A stretch of DNA of 64,000 bases from Sipunculus nudus. Taxonomy: Eukaryota > Annelida > Sipuncula > Golfingiida > Sipunculidae. Below are positions 39,450 through 51,063 of this stretch, piece after piece; positions within the stretch are counted from its first letter, which is position 1; each line of letters begins with the position of its first letter. The translations under genes were made by a program, and so were the position numbers. The notes under the pieces are model-generated. The model made no database searches and was not told the DNA's origin. It saw nothing but the letters and a program-made list of their open reading frames with translations. The DNA lies in assembly GCA_026874595.1 (NCBI GenBank), contig CM049317.1:31168901-31232900 (forward strand), in the 5' to 3' direction.

Positions 39450-39625
39450 CAGTGGAACCCCACAACTACGACCACCTTGGGTACTGACCAAAGTGGTCGT
39501 ACTTTGGGGGTGGTCGTATTTGTGAAACTCGAATTTATCCGGTTGGAAAATTCGGGACCAAGAAAGGTGGTCGTAATTGTGGGGATGGTCACAATTGTGG
39601 GGTGGTCGCAAGGCGGGGTTCCACT
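39450..39625. mobile_element. Short MITE with CAGTGGAACCCC termini (pogo/Tigger-like)
   Basis: Starts CAGTGGAACCCC after a TA and ends GGGGTTCCACT, an 11 bp perfect inverted repeat in about 176 bp. The body is rich in GGTCGT/ACGACC units that can fold back. The P block at 16340-16365 lacks it (an empty site reading ATATGTAAATC). The right TA is not preserved, so the target duplication is only half visible. Confidence 0.75.
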
Positions 39626-39639
39626 CCATATCAAATTGC

Positions 39640-40400
39640 AGATATTAACAGTTGACTGGGTTAACTGGAAGGTAGAGCTCAATAACCAGACACGTAATCA
39701 TCATAGGTGTTTTTTACTATCCATTCCCGGCGGAAAACCAATATCCATACAAAGCACGGAAGCTTAAAACCATAGGCATATGCGTCTAGTTGAAACTGAT
39801 AACTTAGTGGTCAGAATCCGAGTATCCAAAGCTTTCCCTCCCAAGAGCCTGTCTCTCTCTATGGAGAAAGTATCCGCCTAGGCGACATTAAATATCTGCA
39901 GTATTTGCTGATGCCACTGAAAGAATCAGGTCGTAAGCCGTCCAGCTAACACTCGTAGCATGAAAAGGTCACAATAGGAAATGTCTGCATCACGGCCTTT
40001 GTTGTACTGATAGGTGAATAGTGCTTTGTGCAATATAGTATTGTTTAACAAACTTTTATTGGTTGTGTCAGATGAATATATCCATATATGGTTTATAAGA
40101 TGTATAACTGATCTGAAAATGTTTCAATCAATCTGTCTTTACAACATTTCGTGGAAGGTACCTTTGGTAAATCATACCTCGACTACACGGTAATAACTTA
40201 CGGTGAAAGTAGCCAATACCTGTGAGGAAAGTTTATTACTTTAACAGGAGATTGGTATGACGCCAGATATATTCGTTCTCATCATTTGATCAAGTGAATA
40301 TGTTGAGTGTCTTTGTTCGGTGAGGAAATTTGGCGAGGGTTACATGCGTACATAGGGTGAAAAGTTCAACATACATTTAAATCTTCTTGGTTTATAAAGG
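39640..40400 (+). repeat. Long unit, copy 2: P block
   Basis: Continues the P block after the MITE: 'ATTAACAGTT' at 39646, an AACCAGACACGTAATCAT motif near 39680, 'GCCTTTGTTGTACTGATAGG' at 39995-40014, and 'ACAACATTTCGTGGAAGGTA' at 40141-40160. Same order as at 16360-16975. Confidence 0.85.
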
Positions 40401-40979
40401 TAGCTGGGTTGTCCAGAGAGTCATTGTCTATGTAACAAGAGGCAGAGACATGATTGGCTGTCTCTGTCTCTGCCCCTTAAATATCATTACACTATGGATG
40501 TCTTTTCATGTCCTTAGGTTCGTTCATAAACTCACAAGAAAAGCAAAATTGACAAGAACATATTTAATCACGGAACGAAAGCCATCTTGGTACACAAAGC
40601 AACTCACAAATCAGCTACGTAACACACAAGACTCGGTTTAGCCACCCAATATTCCTCCAAACGGCGCCAACGTAAGGTGCGCATTCCACATCTGACATGT
40701 TTCTATTCATTTTGTTTACTGCAGAATGAAAAAAAAATCTACTGTAAAAACGTTTAAATGAATATAATAAAATGACGAAAGAATCGAATGAATGATATAC
40801 AGAAAAAATTACCTATGCTAGATATATAATGCTTAAGGTTTTTTCGGATTAATAGTTCCTAAATAAATCCAATTCCCACAGAATATTGAATTGTTACTCA
40901 TTTTAACTGCACAACTGTTACAGCTCACATTGCATTCTATTGGTGCTTTCACGACTGAACTTGTTTGAAATTCCATTCC

Positions 40980-42725
40980 CGTTGTTCGAGAGTACTTCTT
41001 ATTAATAAAAATGATGTGATAAATGAATTTTTATAATTGGTAATTATAATAACATAAGTAAATGGTCACCGTTCTTTCAAATTTGCAGGTGGCTTGTGTA
41101 TCTATTGGAATGAAAGTCATTATGTTCCCTAAGAAGAAAACAATAATTTGCTAATATGTATGTGACAGCTATGACACGTTTGTAAATTTCATGTAAATAA
41201 TAAGGTTGAAAATCGATGTTTATATTGAAATAGTATACTATCCCATGTTTAAAATGTTTACATGTTTAAATAGCAGTGTAAAAATGGCACAAAAGTACAT
41301 TGTACTTTCTATTTTTTTTGTTCTGATTCCATTAATATCAGGTGTATATTCTTAGGGGTACAATTATCTCTAGGGCAGACTGCGTAACTTCTCTAGGATT
41401 CTATAAGCTTTCATGTTCTCAGCGCATCATGTTTTTCTCTCAGTACACGTTTATTTTTCGGGGCCTCAGTCAGATGATTTGCCACACCGTGTCTAAAGGG
41501 ATAACATAATGGGTACGGGTAGAAGAAAATAAAATTATGTATAACTAACAAAATAAAATAGGAATACAACAATGAACCACACAAATCAGAGGATATACAA
41601 GAATAACCAGACGCAAATGAAATGGCTTCGTATGCTCAGATTAGCCAAGCGGAAATAATGAAAGAATGGGATTATTATGTTATGGTACACTCCTCCTCAA
41701 TCCTAAGAACAAGACAGATTTATTCGGATTCGGGGAGACTCACTAGTTCAATAAAAAGATAGGTATGAAAATATATAAAGCATTAAAGGCGAACGATTCA
41801 ATATATCTCAGGAGCATGGCAAATGCACGATTCGTAATAAAAGAAAAAACATAGACATAAGAATGTTCTAAGTTGCATTTGCATCATTTTTTTCTTGGAC
41901 AAAGATAACTAAAAATCATTGTGATCAATCTAAAAGAGTTGCAAATTAAAGTAACAAGAAAAAAAAAAGATTTACAAATAACAAAATAAAAAAGGATATC
42001 CAATTATGCAGAGGTCCACCGAATACCACCCTCTTATTATTGATTATTGATTTATTAAATCATGTATGTTGGTAAACATGTATGTCGGTTTTGCTGAAGA
42101 AAAAGCATTATTTTACACAAGGTTTAATGTTTTTTTCTCTTCATAAGTGCAACTAAAGAAGCACGCTCTCCAAACATGCACTCCACACAAAATTAGCCAT
42201 TAATGGGACCGGCGATTCTTCTCCAGATAATTACCAACTGTGGTTGTTGATAAATGAGCCGTAAATATGCATCAAATAACTCTGGTATGCAAATGATGAC
42301 CGCTACTTTTCAGAGGATAAAAGTTTTGGTCTATACGGCCATTTAAACTGATCTCTATTTTTTAATCTAAAAATAGTTGTTATTTTGCCGAATTAACCTA
42401 TTCTCTTACCGCCCCTTCCGCGGTGTACGGACTATGCAGATTAATACTGGGTTGAATAAAAAAAATAAATAAGAACGGTCTACTTTCTTTTTTTTTTGTC
42501 TTTGTTCAAGTGAGGCTTTATTTTTTCTGGGTGTGGAAACTTGAGATCCGAGGAATAGCCGGGCCCTTTTCCGTCACGGCCTGGTAGCCTCGGATCCGGC
42601 AAGGTTATTTGTTTAACGCTGACCGTTTGCCTATGGTGCAGGCATACCTTGTGATAAACTGATAACCATCTCAGTCTTGCCGGAGGTGCATTAGGTGTAT
42701 GTGTTCTCGTTTTTATTATGTATAT
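40980..42725 (+). repeat. Long unit, partial copy: end of P followed by O
   Basis: 41040-41200 matches the sequence after P at 17150-17300. From 41310 it matches O blocks (23780 and 37430 onward), including the tRNA-like-free stretch 'GAATACAACAATG' and 'GATTATTATGTTATGGTACA'. It ends where the DIRS-like element starts. The junction near 41300 skips K, Q, R, M and N, which implies a large internal deletion of one unit. Confidence 0.75.
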
Positions 42726-42726
42726 A

Positions 42727-43770
42727 CTTTCGCCCTGGGGGAAACCGCGGTGCTCGACCGCACTGGCAGGGAGGTCGGGGTCAAACCCCGAAATCCTAAG
42801 GTTAAGACCAGGCCCGCAGCTTTAGTTTTCATTCGGAGGGGTGGCAACACATAACTTGCAACCATTCGGCCATTCGGCACGGGTTATTTATGTTTCCCCT
42901 CCGCTTCCACGCAGGACGGAGCCTCGCTTCGCCCCTTTCCCCACGGATCCGGAGAGACGGGAAGCACTAAAGAAAGATTTCGAGTATTCACGAAAAGCTA
43001 GCAATAAGGTAAGCCGACCCCAGGTTACCGGGTTTTAATTTCATGAAATAGGAATATGGCAATTGGTGACCGATCAAAGACTTAAATGTCCTGATTCGCC
43101 GAGTAGAAGCGCCTCACTTCTTTATGCACAACTTCAATTCGGTGCTACGCAGGTACGTCAGGGCGATTGGGCCTTTACTCTAGACCTAAATGACGCGTAC
43201 TTTCTTGTACCAATTCACCGGGCGCACAACCGTTTCTGCGATTTGCGTACAGTAAGCGGATTTTCCAATTTCAGGCACTACCATTCAGTCTGCGTTTGGC
43301 ACCCTGGATTTTGTTTGCAGCTGGTAGAAATGACAGCGCTTTACTAAGATCTGAGGCCATTTCGGTGATACCGTATCTCGATGACTGGCTCATCCATCAT
43401 CGGGACTGGCCTGTCCAGCTTCAACAGAGAAAATTCGTTGTCCGCTCAGTTCGGTCGCTCCGTTTTCTACACAATTTAGAGAAATCCTTTCTGGAACCGT
43501 CCAGGGAGGTACTTTCTGGGGATGCATTAGATCTAGCTCGGAAATATGCTACGCTCCCCATTTCCACTGCGGAGAAAATAAGGTAAATAGTGTACCGCAC
43601 CTTACGCCGGCGCCCGTGTCTACCCGAGATGCTGCGAAGCTTATGGGCAATCTGAACTGGGCGGCCAATTTATTCCGTTCAACAGAATGGAGATGCGGCC
43701 CAGTCAGCAGCTGTTGAACCGGCTTCTTCTCCACCGGTCTACTCAGGACCGTTTCTGTTTAAAACAACGT
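42727..43770 (+). mobile_element. DIRS-like (tyrosine-recombinase class) retrotransposon remnant
   Basis: Carries a reverse transcriptase in two frames. The first (43063-43267) has 'QGDWAFTLDLNDAYFLVPIH', the palm motif with the first catalytic Asp. After a +1 shift near 43259-43265 the second frame has 'QALPFSLRLAPWILF' and 'YLDDWLIHH' (43372-43398), the catalytic DD pair. The 'YLDDWL' wording and the spacing are typical of DIRS/Ngaro-group RTs rather than Ty3/gypsy ('YLDDI'). A 65-codon frame upstream (42841-43038) may be the end of the preceding ORF. RNase H, methyltransferase and tyrosine recombinase are absent, so it is a fragment. It is far more GC-rich than its surroundings, which suggests recent arrival. 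Confidence 0.82.
43063..43586 (+). pseudogene. DIRS-like reverse transcriptase domain, frameshifted
   Basis: Two frames (43063-43347 and 43296-43586) overlap around one frameshift and together cover RT motifs A to E. The second continues as 'FLHNLEKSFLEPSREVLSG', the usual thumb/connection wording ('W.KS.L.PTQ....G'). A stop follows at 43587. No further intact domain is present. Confidence 0.8.
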
Positions 43771-43884
43771 TGTGCTATTAAATAAAACCTAAAGCGCACA
43801 TGGAGAGAAGTCTCCTCTGGTGAAAATGGAAACAAAAAATTGCGATAATAAAAGTAATACAAAAGAAAAGAAAGAGGGATTTAA

Positions 43885-46000
43885 AATTTCCAGCATTCCA
43901 GGGACACACATCCTTTATGTACAACACCAGATGATAGATTACAAAATTAATACAGTGTTCAGAAAATAAACCGTGAGTATATTTAAAAAAATACTGAAAA
44001 AAAATTGAAACACTTTGTTCTTTAAATTGTTTATATTATAACAAGACAATTTTAAATAAAAGTGCATAGTGGACATTTCACAGATGCGCCGGATGTTGTA
44101 ATGTTATTGCCTGCCTTTTCTTAATGATTCAATATAAATGAACAGTAATGAACTGTTGTAATACAAAGGTAACATATGTGTTCATTATCAACTGCATCAT
44201 TCCCGGTTCCAATGCTGTAATTAGCATTAAGGAGTTAAGTACATGGAGAGACCCACGCCTTCTTCAATATCAAACATTGCTTTTACAAACATATTGTCTT
44301 CTTCAAGAAGCGAGAAAGATATATTGAGGCATGTTTAATCTTCATTTATTCAGTCATATTTTCCCATGATTTGATCTGCTGTTATGTTAAACGCACATCA
44401 AGGTATACTTTTTATATGTACTATCGTGAAGATGTATCATTGTCAAATAAATTTAAATATCTATTTTGTTCTGCTATCGCTCTTTGCTTGCACCCTTGAA
44501 TTGTTATACATATGGTTTCGTTCTTCACGCTGAACTCTGCAAAACAATTAATCATTTTATGTCCTTTAGAATGATGAAGATGTTTGTTATTAGTAAAAGG
44601 CTTAAGGTAAAGATGGCACAAAGAGTTACTCAATAAGCAAAAAAAAAAATAAAATAAAAAACTGTATTTTCTTAGTTACACAATGTTTTAGCTGTTGACC
44701 ACATCTGAACCCACAACTTGCGTTACAGAACCTGTACAACAAGATAATGTTAACATCACTTTTAAATCTCGATAATGACTTGAAACTCAAGATAATGTAA
44801 AGAAACACATTTAGAAGGAACATATATGCAAAACCTTTCGCACATTATTCTGTAAACGTCTCTTTGAACTTGTGTAGCCAACAGATGAAACAGGAGAAGA
44901 TATAAACGACACTTGGAAAGGAAGAAAGTAGGGAATATCATGATTTATATTTTTCAGAGATTTCAACTTATTCCGGGGAAAAGGTCATCTCTGAGATTCT
45001 TATAATTCTTAAGAAATTAGCATTCTGCAACTCTGCGTGCCACAATCATAAATGATTTCTTTGAGGTACTGTTAGTATTCCAGTACCATGGATATTAGGC
45101 GTGTTCTTATTGGGTTATCATAAACCTTCGGATATCATGCCAGTGTATCATAAGCGTTCCATTAGGGTTCGTTGGTTTAATAATTTCAGATACTCTGTGT
45201 GTCCTGCGTGACGGCTGCTTTAGGTTTGGGATTATTGCGTCTTCTTCTTCACACGTACCAATTTTACCAGTTAAGATGTTCTTGGAACATAAATTATCCA
45301 TATGCATGTGCCACAATGATTCAGGAAAGTTTTTGTATTACATCAGATTCCCCGAAATAAAAAAATGAAATGACACGAAAATTTATGATTATAGGCGTAT
45401 ACAGCCAGTTTGAAGCTGATTACTATCAGAGTCGCATCTTTTAAGCTTCCTGTAGTAAACTCTCCGGAAATATTCATCCCGTTGCTGTCCAATTTCATAG
45501 TATCTGTAACGAGATGTCGACGCGGTGACCAGCTTAGATAACACCAGTATCATGATTAGGTTCCATTTGGAATTGTCTGCCTCATAACCTTTGTTTTACT
45601 GATAGAGGTAGAGTCCTAAGTGCAATGCGGGCATTTTATATGCAGAACATACACTTTCATCATTGATTCCTGTCTGAATAAGATTCATGACGAAAGCTGG
45701 TGCAGAGGGATATATCAGTATTACTATAAACAGATTCGGAAAGATCTGGATATTTTAATTCAATCGATCAAGACAACATTTCGTCGTTGGTACCCGTGCC
45801 CAAACATTACCAATCGGATAATAATATACAAATTTAAGAGGTTAAGAACTGGCTACGATGGCAGCGGAACACAACTGGCAGTCAGATTCTATTCAGTATC
45901 GTTAAGGAGATAAATGCACGTTACATATAGAACGGTTCATCTGTGTACAATTGTTTTGTTGAAGCGTCCCGTGTTTTCGACAGAATTAATATTTCCGAGA
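43885..46000 (+). repeat. Long unit, copy 3: P block with extended left part
   Basis: 45370-45840 matches the other P blocks (GACAACATTTCGTCGTTGGTACC at 45773-45795), and 43885-45840 matches the inverted copy at 7840-9200. The left part (43885-45370) is not seen in the P copies at 16, 26 and 39 kb, so it is either unit sequence lost from those or a separate joined repeat. A 97-codon frame at 45620-45913 has 'HFICRTYTFIIDSCLNKI', similar to the - strand frame at 7917-8099. Confidence 0.85.
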
Positions 46001-46399
46001 TTTTCCAGTGACTTGTGAAACGAAATCTTTCACTTGTTGTCATTAGAATACTTGTAGATATCTACGGGAAACCTATTATTAAGACAAAAGGGGATAATGT
46101 TGATCTGAATAGTTTTGAGCTAATACCGGTCTACGTCAATTAAGAGGGTGTATTGTCTCCAGTCTGTTAAAATTTGACATGGATGGACTGTAAAAATGTC
46201 TCACAAGTAAGGGAACAGGAAGTTATATTCGAAAATATTGTGCTGACCAGTGCACATGCTCTGACGCCCTACTAGGACTTGACTACTAAAGATCGTTAAA
46301 GAATGTGAACGTTTTGGAGAAGTTCATATGTTATATAACCCAAATAAAATGTATTATTTGTGTATTAAATGTGTATCCTAAAAACTATTTACGATTGTT

Positions 46400-47050
46400 T
46401 TATATGGTGTTTATATAGAATAACAGGACTCTTCAGTAGTGGGGCAACATAATCACATGACACTTGCAAGATAACGAAAATGTCATCCGTATAAGAGTTT
46501 TCTGTAAGCTTCAACACTTAATTGGCATATTTTACCTGTCTGTCTAACAAGATTAAGAACAGGCTATTTCCAATTATTGTTGTTCTTTCAATGGGTGTCA
46601 TACCTAGTTGTTAAAACATAAGTCAGTTGAGCGATTGATTATATACAAAATATTCAGACTTTAAGTCAATAATGACACTCAATATAAATTTTATAAACTT
46701 AATTTTATAACATATATTAACATGTATGGAGATTATTATATAGATGAATAATCTAAGTTAAAATGAATGTATTTGCATTTTGAGGAATCCTATATTGCAA
46801 ACCATATAATCCAGTTAATTAGTTGAAATACAACATGGTCAAGTGGATGCAGCATGAGCAGAAAAAAAAATAAAATGGCCTTGTACATTATCATTATACA
46901 CGTATCAAAATATAATATATATTTTGTGACGCCTGTTAGTAATATGACAATCTATTCTATTTGTTTAAATGCAGACCCGACCATTATATTACATGAAAAT
47001 AACAATTAAAAACGAGAAAATGTACTTACAAATAAGGTATTTTGACATAA
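46400..47050 (+). repeat. Long unit, copy 3: P continuation
   Basis: 46480-46700 matches 26970-27190: GTATAAGAG..., GCTTCAACACTT, AAGATTAAGAACAGGCTATTT. Non-coding. Confidence 0.7.
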
Positions 47051-47579
47051 CAGGAGGAAGGGGGTATACATCTCCCCTATTTTGCAAGGGGGAATAGTCA
47101 ATGTAATCATTTCCTCTGATATTCAGGGAATAATAGTATATATCTTAATATTATTAGTAGCATAATTACAGATTTTTATTCCATTTTTGAGTTTACTATG
47201 ACATATTATAAACCTTAACCTGGATTAGAATTAACATCTACTGGAACATAATACCTTATATTTCAAAAGCTTAAACATATTGTAATATTTTCGAAATGTG
47301 TCAAACTGACAATAAAAGGTATATATACATATACATATTCTTTATTCTCAACTTTACTCTCCTACGCCTGCGAGTCATCCCCATCCCTCATCCATGAAGA
47401 TAAACTGATTCCAATGACTCCCGATATATTTGAATCTGGTATTTATGATAGGGAAGGCTACGACAAAGTACCGCATGACCATTTCATATACAACGACACA
47501 ATTACAAGCGAAATGTCACATTATGGAACGTAAAATAAGATTAAAAACAGACAAATATACTTAAAAATAATTGATTCTG

Positions 47580-49620
47580 ATATCTGCCTCCAGGTTATAT
47601 TAAAATACCAAATGCACAAAATAATACATGTAAGCCAACAAGTCAAAACATACATCCTAAAGAAAGTCAAATGATAATAGGGACCAAGTCCCAAGTGGTT
47701 CAGATGGACAGATGAACAAGCAGTCTCACGCCACCAACGGCTTGAACGACTGACGAATACTAACTACTGGTATATGTACAATTGAGTGCGGGATACCAAG
47801 AATGAAGTTGACATTAGGCTTACAAAGAAGTATTTGTCAGTATATCACCCTTAAAATGAATAAGGTTTGACAAAGGGCTATGTATCATGTGAATAATACA
47901 TTGTTTTGTCCTAAAAGCGTTGCATTTTAAATTGTAAGGTGTGCTTAAAAAAACCCTGTATACATGTATGGGATAACGATTGTTGTTCGAAATACATCTC
48001 GATTCCTTTAAAGTCAAACTGATTGCTTGGCGCTTTAGACCAGTTACAAACTGTATGTCAATAATGCCATGTGGTTTCAGGACACTAGCCAAGAAAAGCA
48101 TACAGTGAAACTCCTCTAAGTCGCACACTCAGGGAACCGAAGGATTTTGCCCGTATTAGTGAGCGGTCCAGTTTAGAGGAGTTAAGCAGATTGCGCATTG
48201 CATTTACTGATGTCCCTTGTTTTGATTAATTGAACGCTTTATTAGAAATTAAAAAAAAATATTATTGACAGCCTCCGGATAGCATGATAAAGGATATAGT
48301 TATGAAGAACAAAACTATAAGCCCTGGTATTTATGCTCATAAAACGTGCAAAAGTGGAACGATTGTCTGTTTGAAAGTTCACTTTATATAGGCTCCATAT
48401 GAAAACAAAGCTTCCTTTTAAGTATGGCTTGATTGTTTCGAAAAAAAAAAAAGAAAATCCCTTATCAAATGCCTTTGCATGGGGTCTGTAGTTTAAACTA
48501 CAATAGTCAACGAGATTGTAATTTATCAAAATAATGATACAAAAATCGCTAGTTAGTTAATTAAAAAACTTTGTGAGTGACTCTTTACCACGCATTCACC
48601 TCAACAAAGTGCAAACTGTCGCTGACTTATCAAGGCTCCCCGGGCCGGACGACGATCACAAAGTACGATCGTAGTCTTTGATGGTGGTCTTGTCGAATGA
48701 AAGCTGTTTGAAAACTTTTTTTTCAGATTGACAGGCCAATCTTAATTATAAAATGGTTTTCATACCTTACATTAAGAGAATTAAACATTTCGACTGTATA
48801 TATTCAAGGTTCACCGATTCACGATCGTTCCCGGGCTGTCTCTGTGACCAACACAGGTCATACCAGCCGGAGACATCGGAGGGCCATCTTCTTTTAGATA
48901 TATGAACAAAAACTAACTCGCAATGTCTGTCCACTTTAGGTGGCCGTAGTATGTAATAAACATAACGGGACGGGAAAGTTTGTCCGTTGTTTGGGAAAGT
49001 GAGTTGTCCGCTTTATTGAGTTTATGTTAAACATAATATATAGGCAAATTTGAAGGGACTAAGATTTAGTTTCCGCCCTTTTATTTGTCCGCCATACTGA
49101 GTTTTCCGCTGGAAGGAGTTTCACTGTATATGGTTTGATTTTGAGAGCGTTTGAGAAAATATATTGCTGCTTGTAATATCTGCAGACGTTATGGAATCAT
49201 TCTAAAATGTGATGAGCATATCCCTCACTAAGTACATCATATAATTGCGACAGAATGAGCGTCTACTATAACATCCTTCAGGTAAAGTTAACGCCGGTAA
49301 CCTGAAAGGAAGCTCCGTGGTTTTCCTTAATCCGCCAACCGAATGGGTTTTCTTGGATATTAGAAAGAATGATACATAGTTAGTTTATTAGCTGGTGAAA
49401 AGGTGGCACTGCTTTGATATATTCTTACCTCGCGTCCCGACTTTATCTCCGAGGCATTGGTTAAAGATCACCAATTATTCAACAACAGGGTCTTAGATCT
49501 TCATTATAGCGAGATCATCTATTCAAGCCAATCAATAAATTTGGTTCATTGATCTGATGTGTAGTAATCTCCATTTTCCGAACACAATCAATTACCTTAA
49601 AGGTAAATAATGGAATGAAT
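47580..49620 (+). repeat. Long unit, copy 3: K block, interrupted by a MITE
   Basis: Matches 31330-32200 on both sides of the insertion at 48103-49126: CACTAGCCAAGAAAAGCA / TATGGTTTGATTTTGAG here versus CAATCCCCAAGTACAACA / TATGTGGTATTTG at 31882-31917. The 31.9 kb copy is therefore the empty site. Confidence 0.82.
48103..49126. mobile_element. Pogo/Tigger-like MITE with TA target duplication
   Basis: Starts CAGTGAAACTCCTCTAAG and ends with the complement of CAGTGAAACTCCTTCCAG. The first 13 terminal bases are identical, and TA lies on both sides (48101-48102 and 49127-49128), as for Tc1/mariner/pogo elements. Subterminal TCGCAC/GTCCGC-rich sequence fits this MITE type. About 1.02 kb with no transposase frame, so non-autonomous. 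The homologous K block at 31.9 kb lacks it. Confidence 0.85.
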
Positions 49621-49959
49621 GTGAAACATAGTCATAGGAACACTGCCATATACACGTTTCATAACCCGGACATATATTGGAATTTTACCAAAATGACCAC
49701 ATTATCAAAAAGAACTTTTATTGACCCTTCAAAAGAGCCGTTCAATTTCATTATAGTCGTATATAATATGCTGTAAAGGAAAAAAGCATGAGGATCGAAG
49801 AAGGTTTACAAATATGATTAATAGTCTTGTGGCTAGGAGAGTACTGATAATAGTTATATCATCTTTATGATACCGGTTCAATCTTTAGGTGTATGTTTCG
49901 GATAGGTAACGGAAGCTGAAATTACACGTATTCAGATTCTGTTAGTACCAACCCATGTA

Positions 49960-50045
49960 TGACCAAGTGAGGGACTGATCATCCGGGGAGGTCCGGTCTC
50001 TATTCTCGGACTATTCACGGTTCAATCTCCGGTCATGCTCGGTGT
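49960..50045 (+). repeat. tRNA-like sequence (weak)
   Basis: 'CACGGTTCAATCTCCGG' at 50016-50032 is a fair B-box match within a GC-rich stretch. A matching A box upstream is not convincing. Possibly a SINE head remnant. Confidence 0.3.
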
Positions 50046-50229
50046 GTAAAAAGCAAAACCATCTTGTACAGTCCAGTTATAGGCTCCGAATGTTTTGAAT
50101 GTGGCTTGTGTTGCCGGCATTTGACCTTAGACTTCCAGCTTCATCCTTGGATATTATCCTTGGTCAAAAGAACTGTTCGCGCCCAGGTCTCCTAGGGTCT
50201 GCCACGGAGGAAAACCGAAATCAGACCGG

Positions 50230-50687
50230 TTGTATATTACGGAGGGCCCAAAGATGAAGCACGGTAAGGTAAAGGATGGCCAAGAGTGCTTTAGGCTTGC
50301 TCAAGAAAATTCAATGACTCTTCAAGATAAAATGCCTGACATTTACGGGCAAATCATAGATAGTCCGAGATATTACCTTTTCGAAACCTTTGAAGACCTG
50401 GGCAAGTCGGAAAATCGACCCGACACTTTTTTCCCGGCATCTTACTTTGGCAAAACCAGTTTTACTTGAAAGAGATATCTGCATTGCCGTGTGTATTTCG
50501 ACATTTTACCAGATTAAAACCAGTAATAAGACAGTACTTAATCCTAAAGGACCCGCAAATTAAGTGGCTATCGAGTTGGATGAAAACCAGATTGGATGAC
50601 GTCAATTTCACCTCCCGAAGATTAGTTCATGACTGTGTGACTGGGTCTTCAGCACAATATAGTGAGCAGTTGAAAGCTGTTGTATAG
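50230..50687 (+). other. Two adjoining unassigned ORFs
   Basis: Frames at 50230-50469 (79 codons) and 50466-50687 (73 codons) overlap by 4 bases in different phases, so a single frameshift would join them. Composition is protein-like (for example 'DGQECFRLAQENSMTLQDKM'; 'DPQIKWLSSWMKTRLDDVNF'), mixed and without low complexity. I do not recognise a family. It may be a broken exon or transposon ORF. This segment and the lectin-like exon are not found in the homologous part of copy 2. Confidence 0.35.
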
Positions 50688-50859
50688 TCGGAGGATATTG
50701 CACCAGCATAATTCTTGAGAGAAAGAGATTTCCAGGCCTTAAGTTACGATCCAAACTTATTGATAAAACCAGATGGAGTAGACAAATCCAGGGTATATGA
50801 TAATTTTCTCTTTATATTCGACTTTGTCTTGTTAAAACGTTGACTGTTAAAAAACTTAC

Positions 50860-51063
50860 AAATGTAGGAAATTTTGCATATGATTGATAATCTCTGATTG
50901 CAGTTGCCCTCGTCCCAGTGGTTCGTGTCGTAAACAACAGGCGGTACAGCCCAGGGGATGTCTACTGTCAGGATGATACAGTTTTCATCAGGAAAGTGGT
51001 CCGTCTGACCAGGAGTCCAGGAAGTCCATCTGGTCTTCAAGTCGTCCGCCCAGAGGTAATATC
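50860..51063 (-). CDS. C-type-lectin-like domain exon (C-terminal half of CTLD)
   Basis: On the - strand an open stretch reads 'WTSWTPGQTDHFPDENC', an 'NHWDEGNCNQRLSIICK' ending and about 20 residues between them. This is the C-terminal half of a C-type-lectin-like fold: the W..W.PG turn, ENC, a W-D pair, then the last two disulfide cysteines. A splice acceptor (TTTTCGCAG) precedes 51063 and a consensus donor (GTAAGT, complement of 50854-50859) follows 50860. This gives a 204 nt exon that begins and ends in the same phase. The usual EPN/QPD sugar-binding triplet is absent (QTD here), so calcium-dependent sugar binding is not implied. The first half of the domain, signal peptide and other exons were not found nearby, so this could be a stranded exon or pseudogene. 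Confidence 0.65.

Noticed and set aside
39348-39767. 139-codon frame as a possible gene
   Set aside because: Spans a MITE inserted into the P block, so the frame is made of unrelated pieces.
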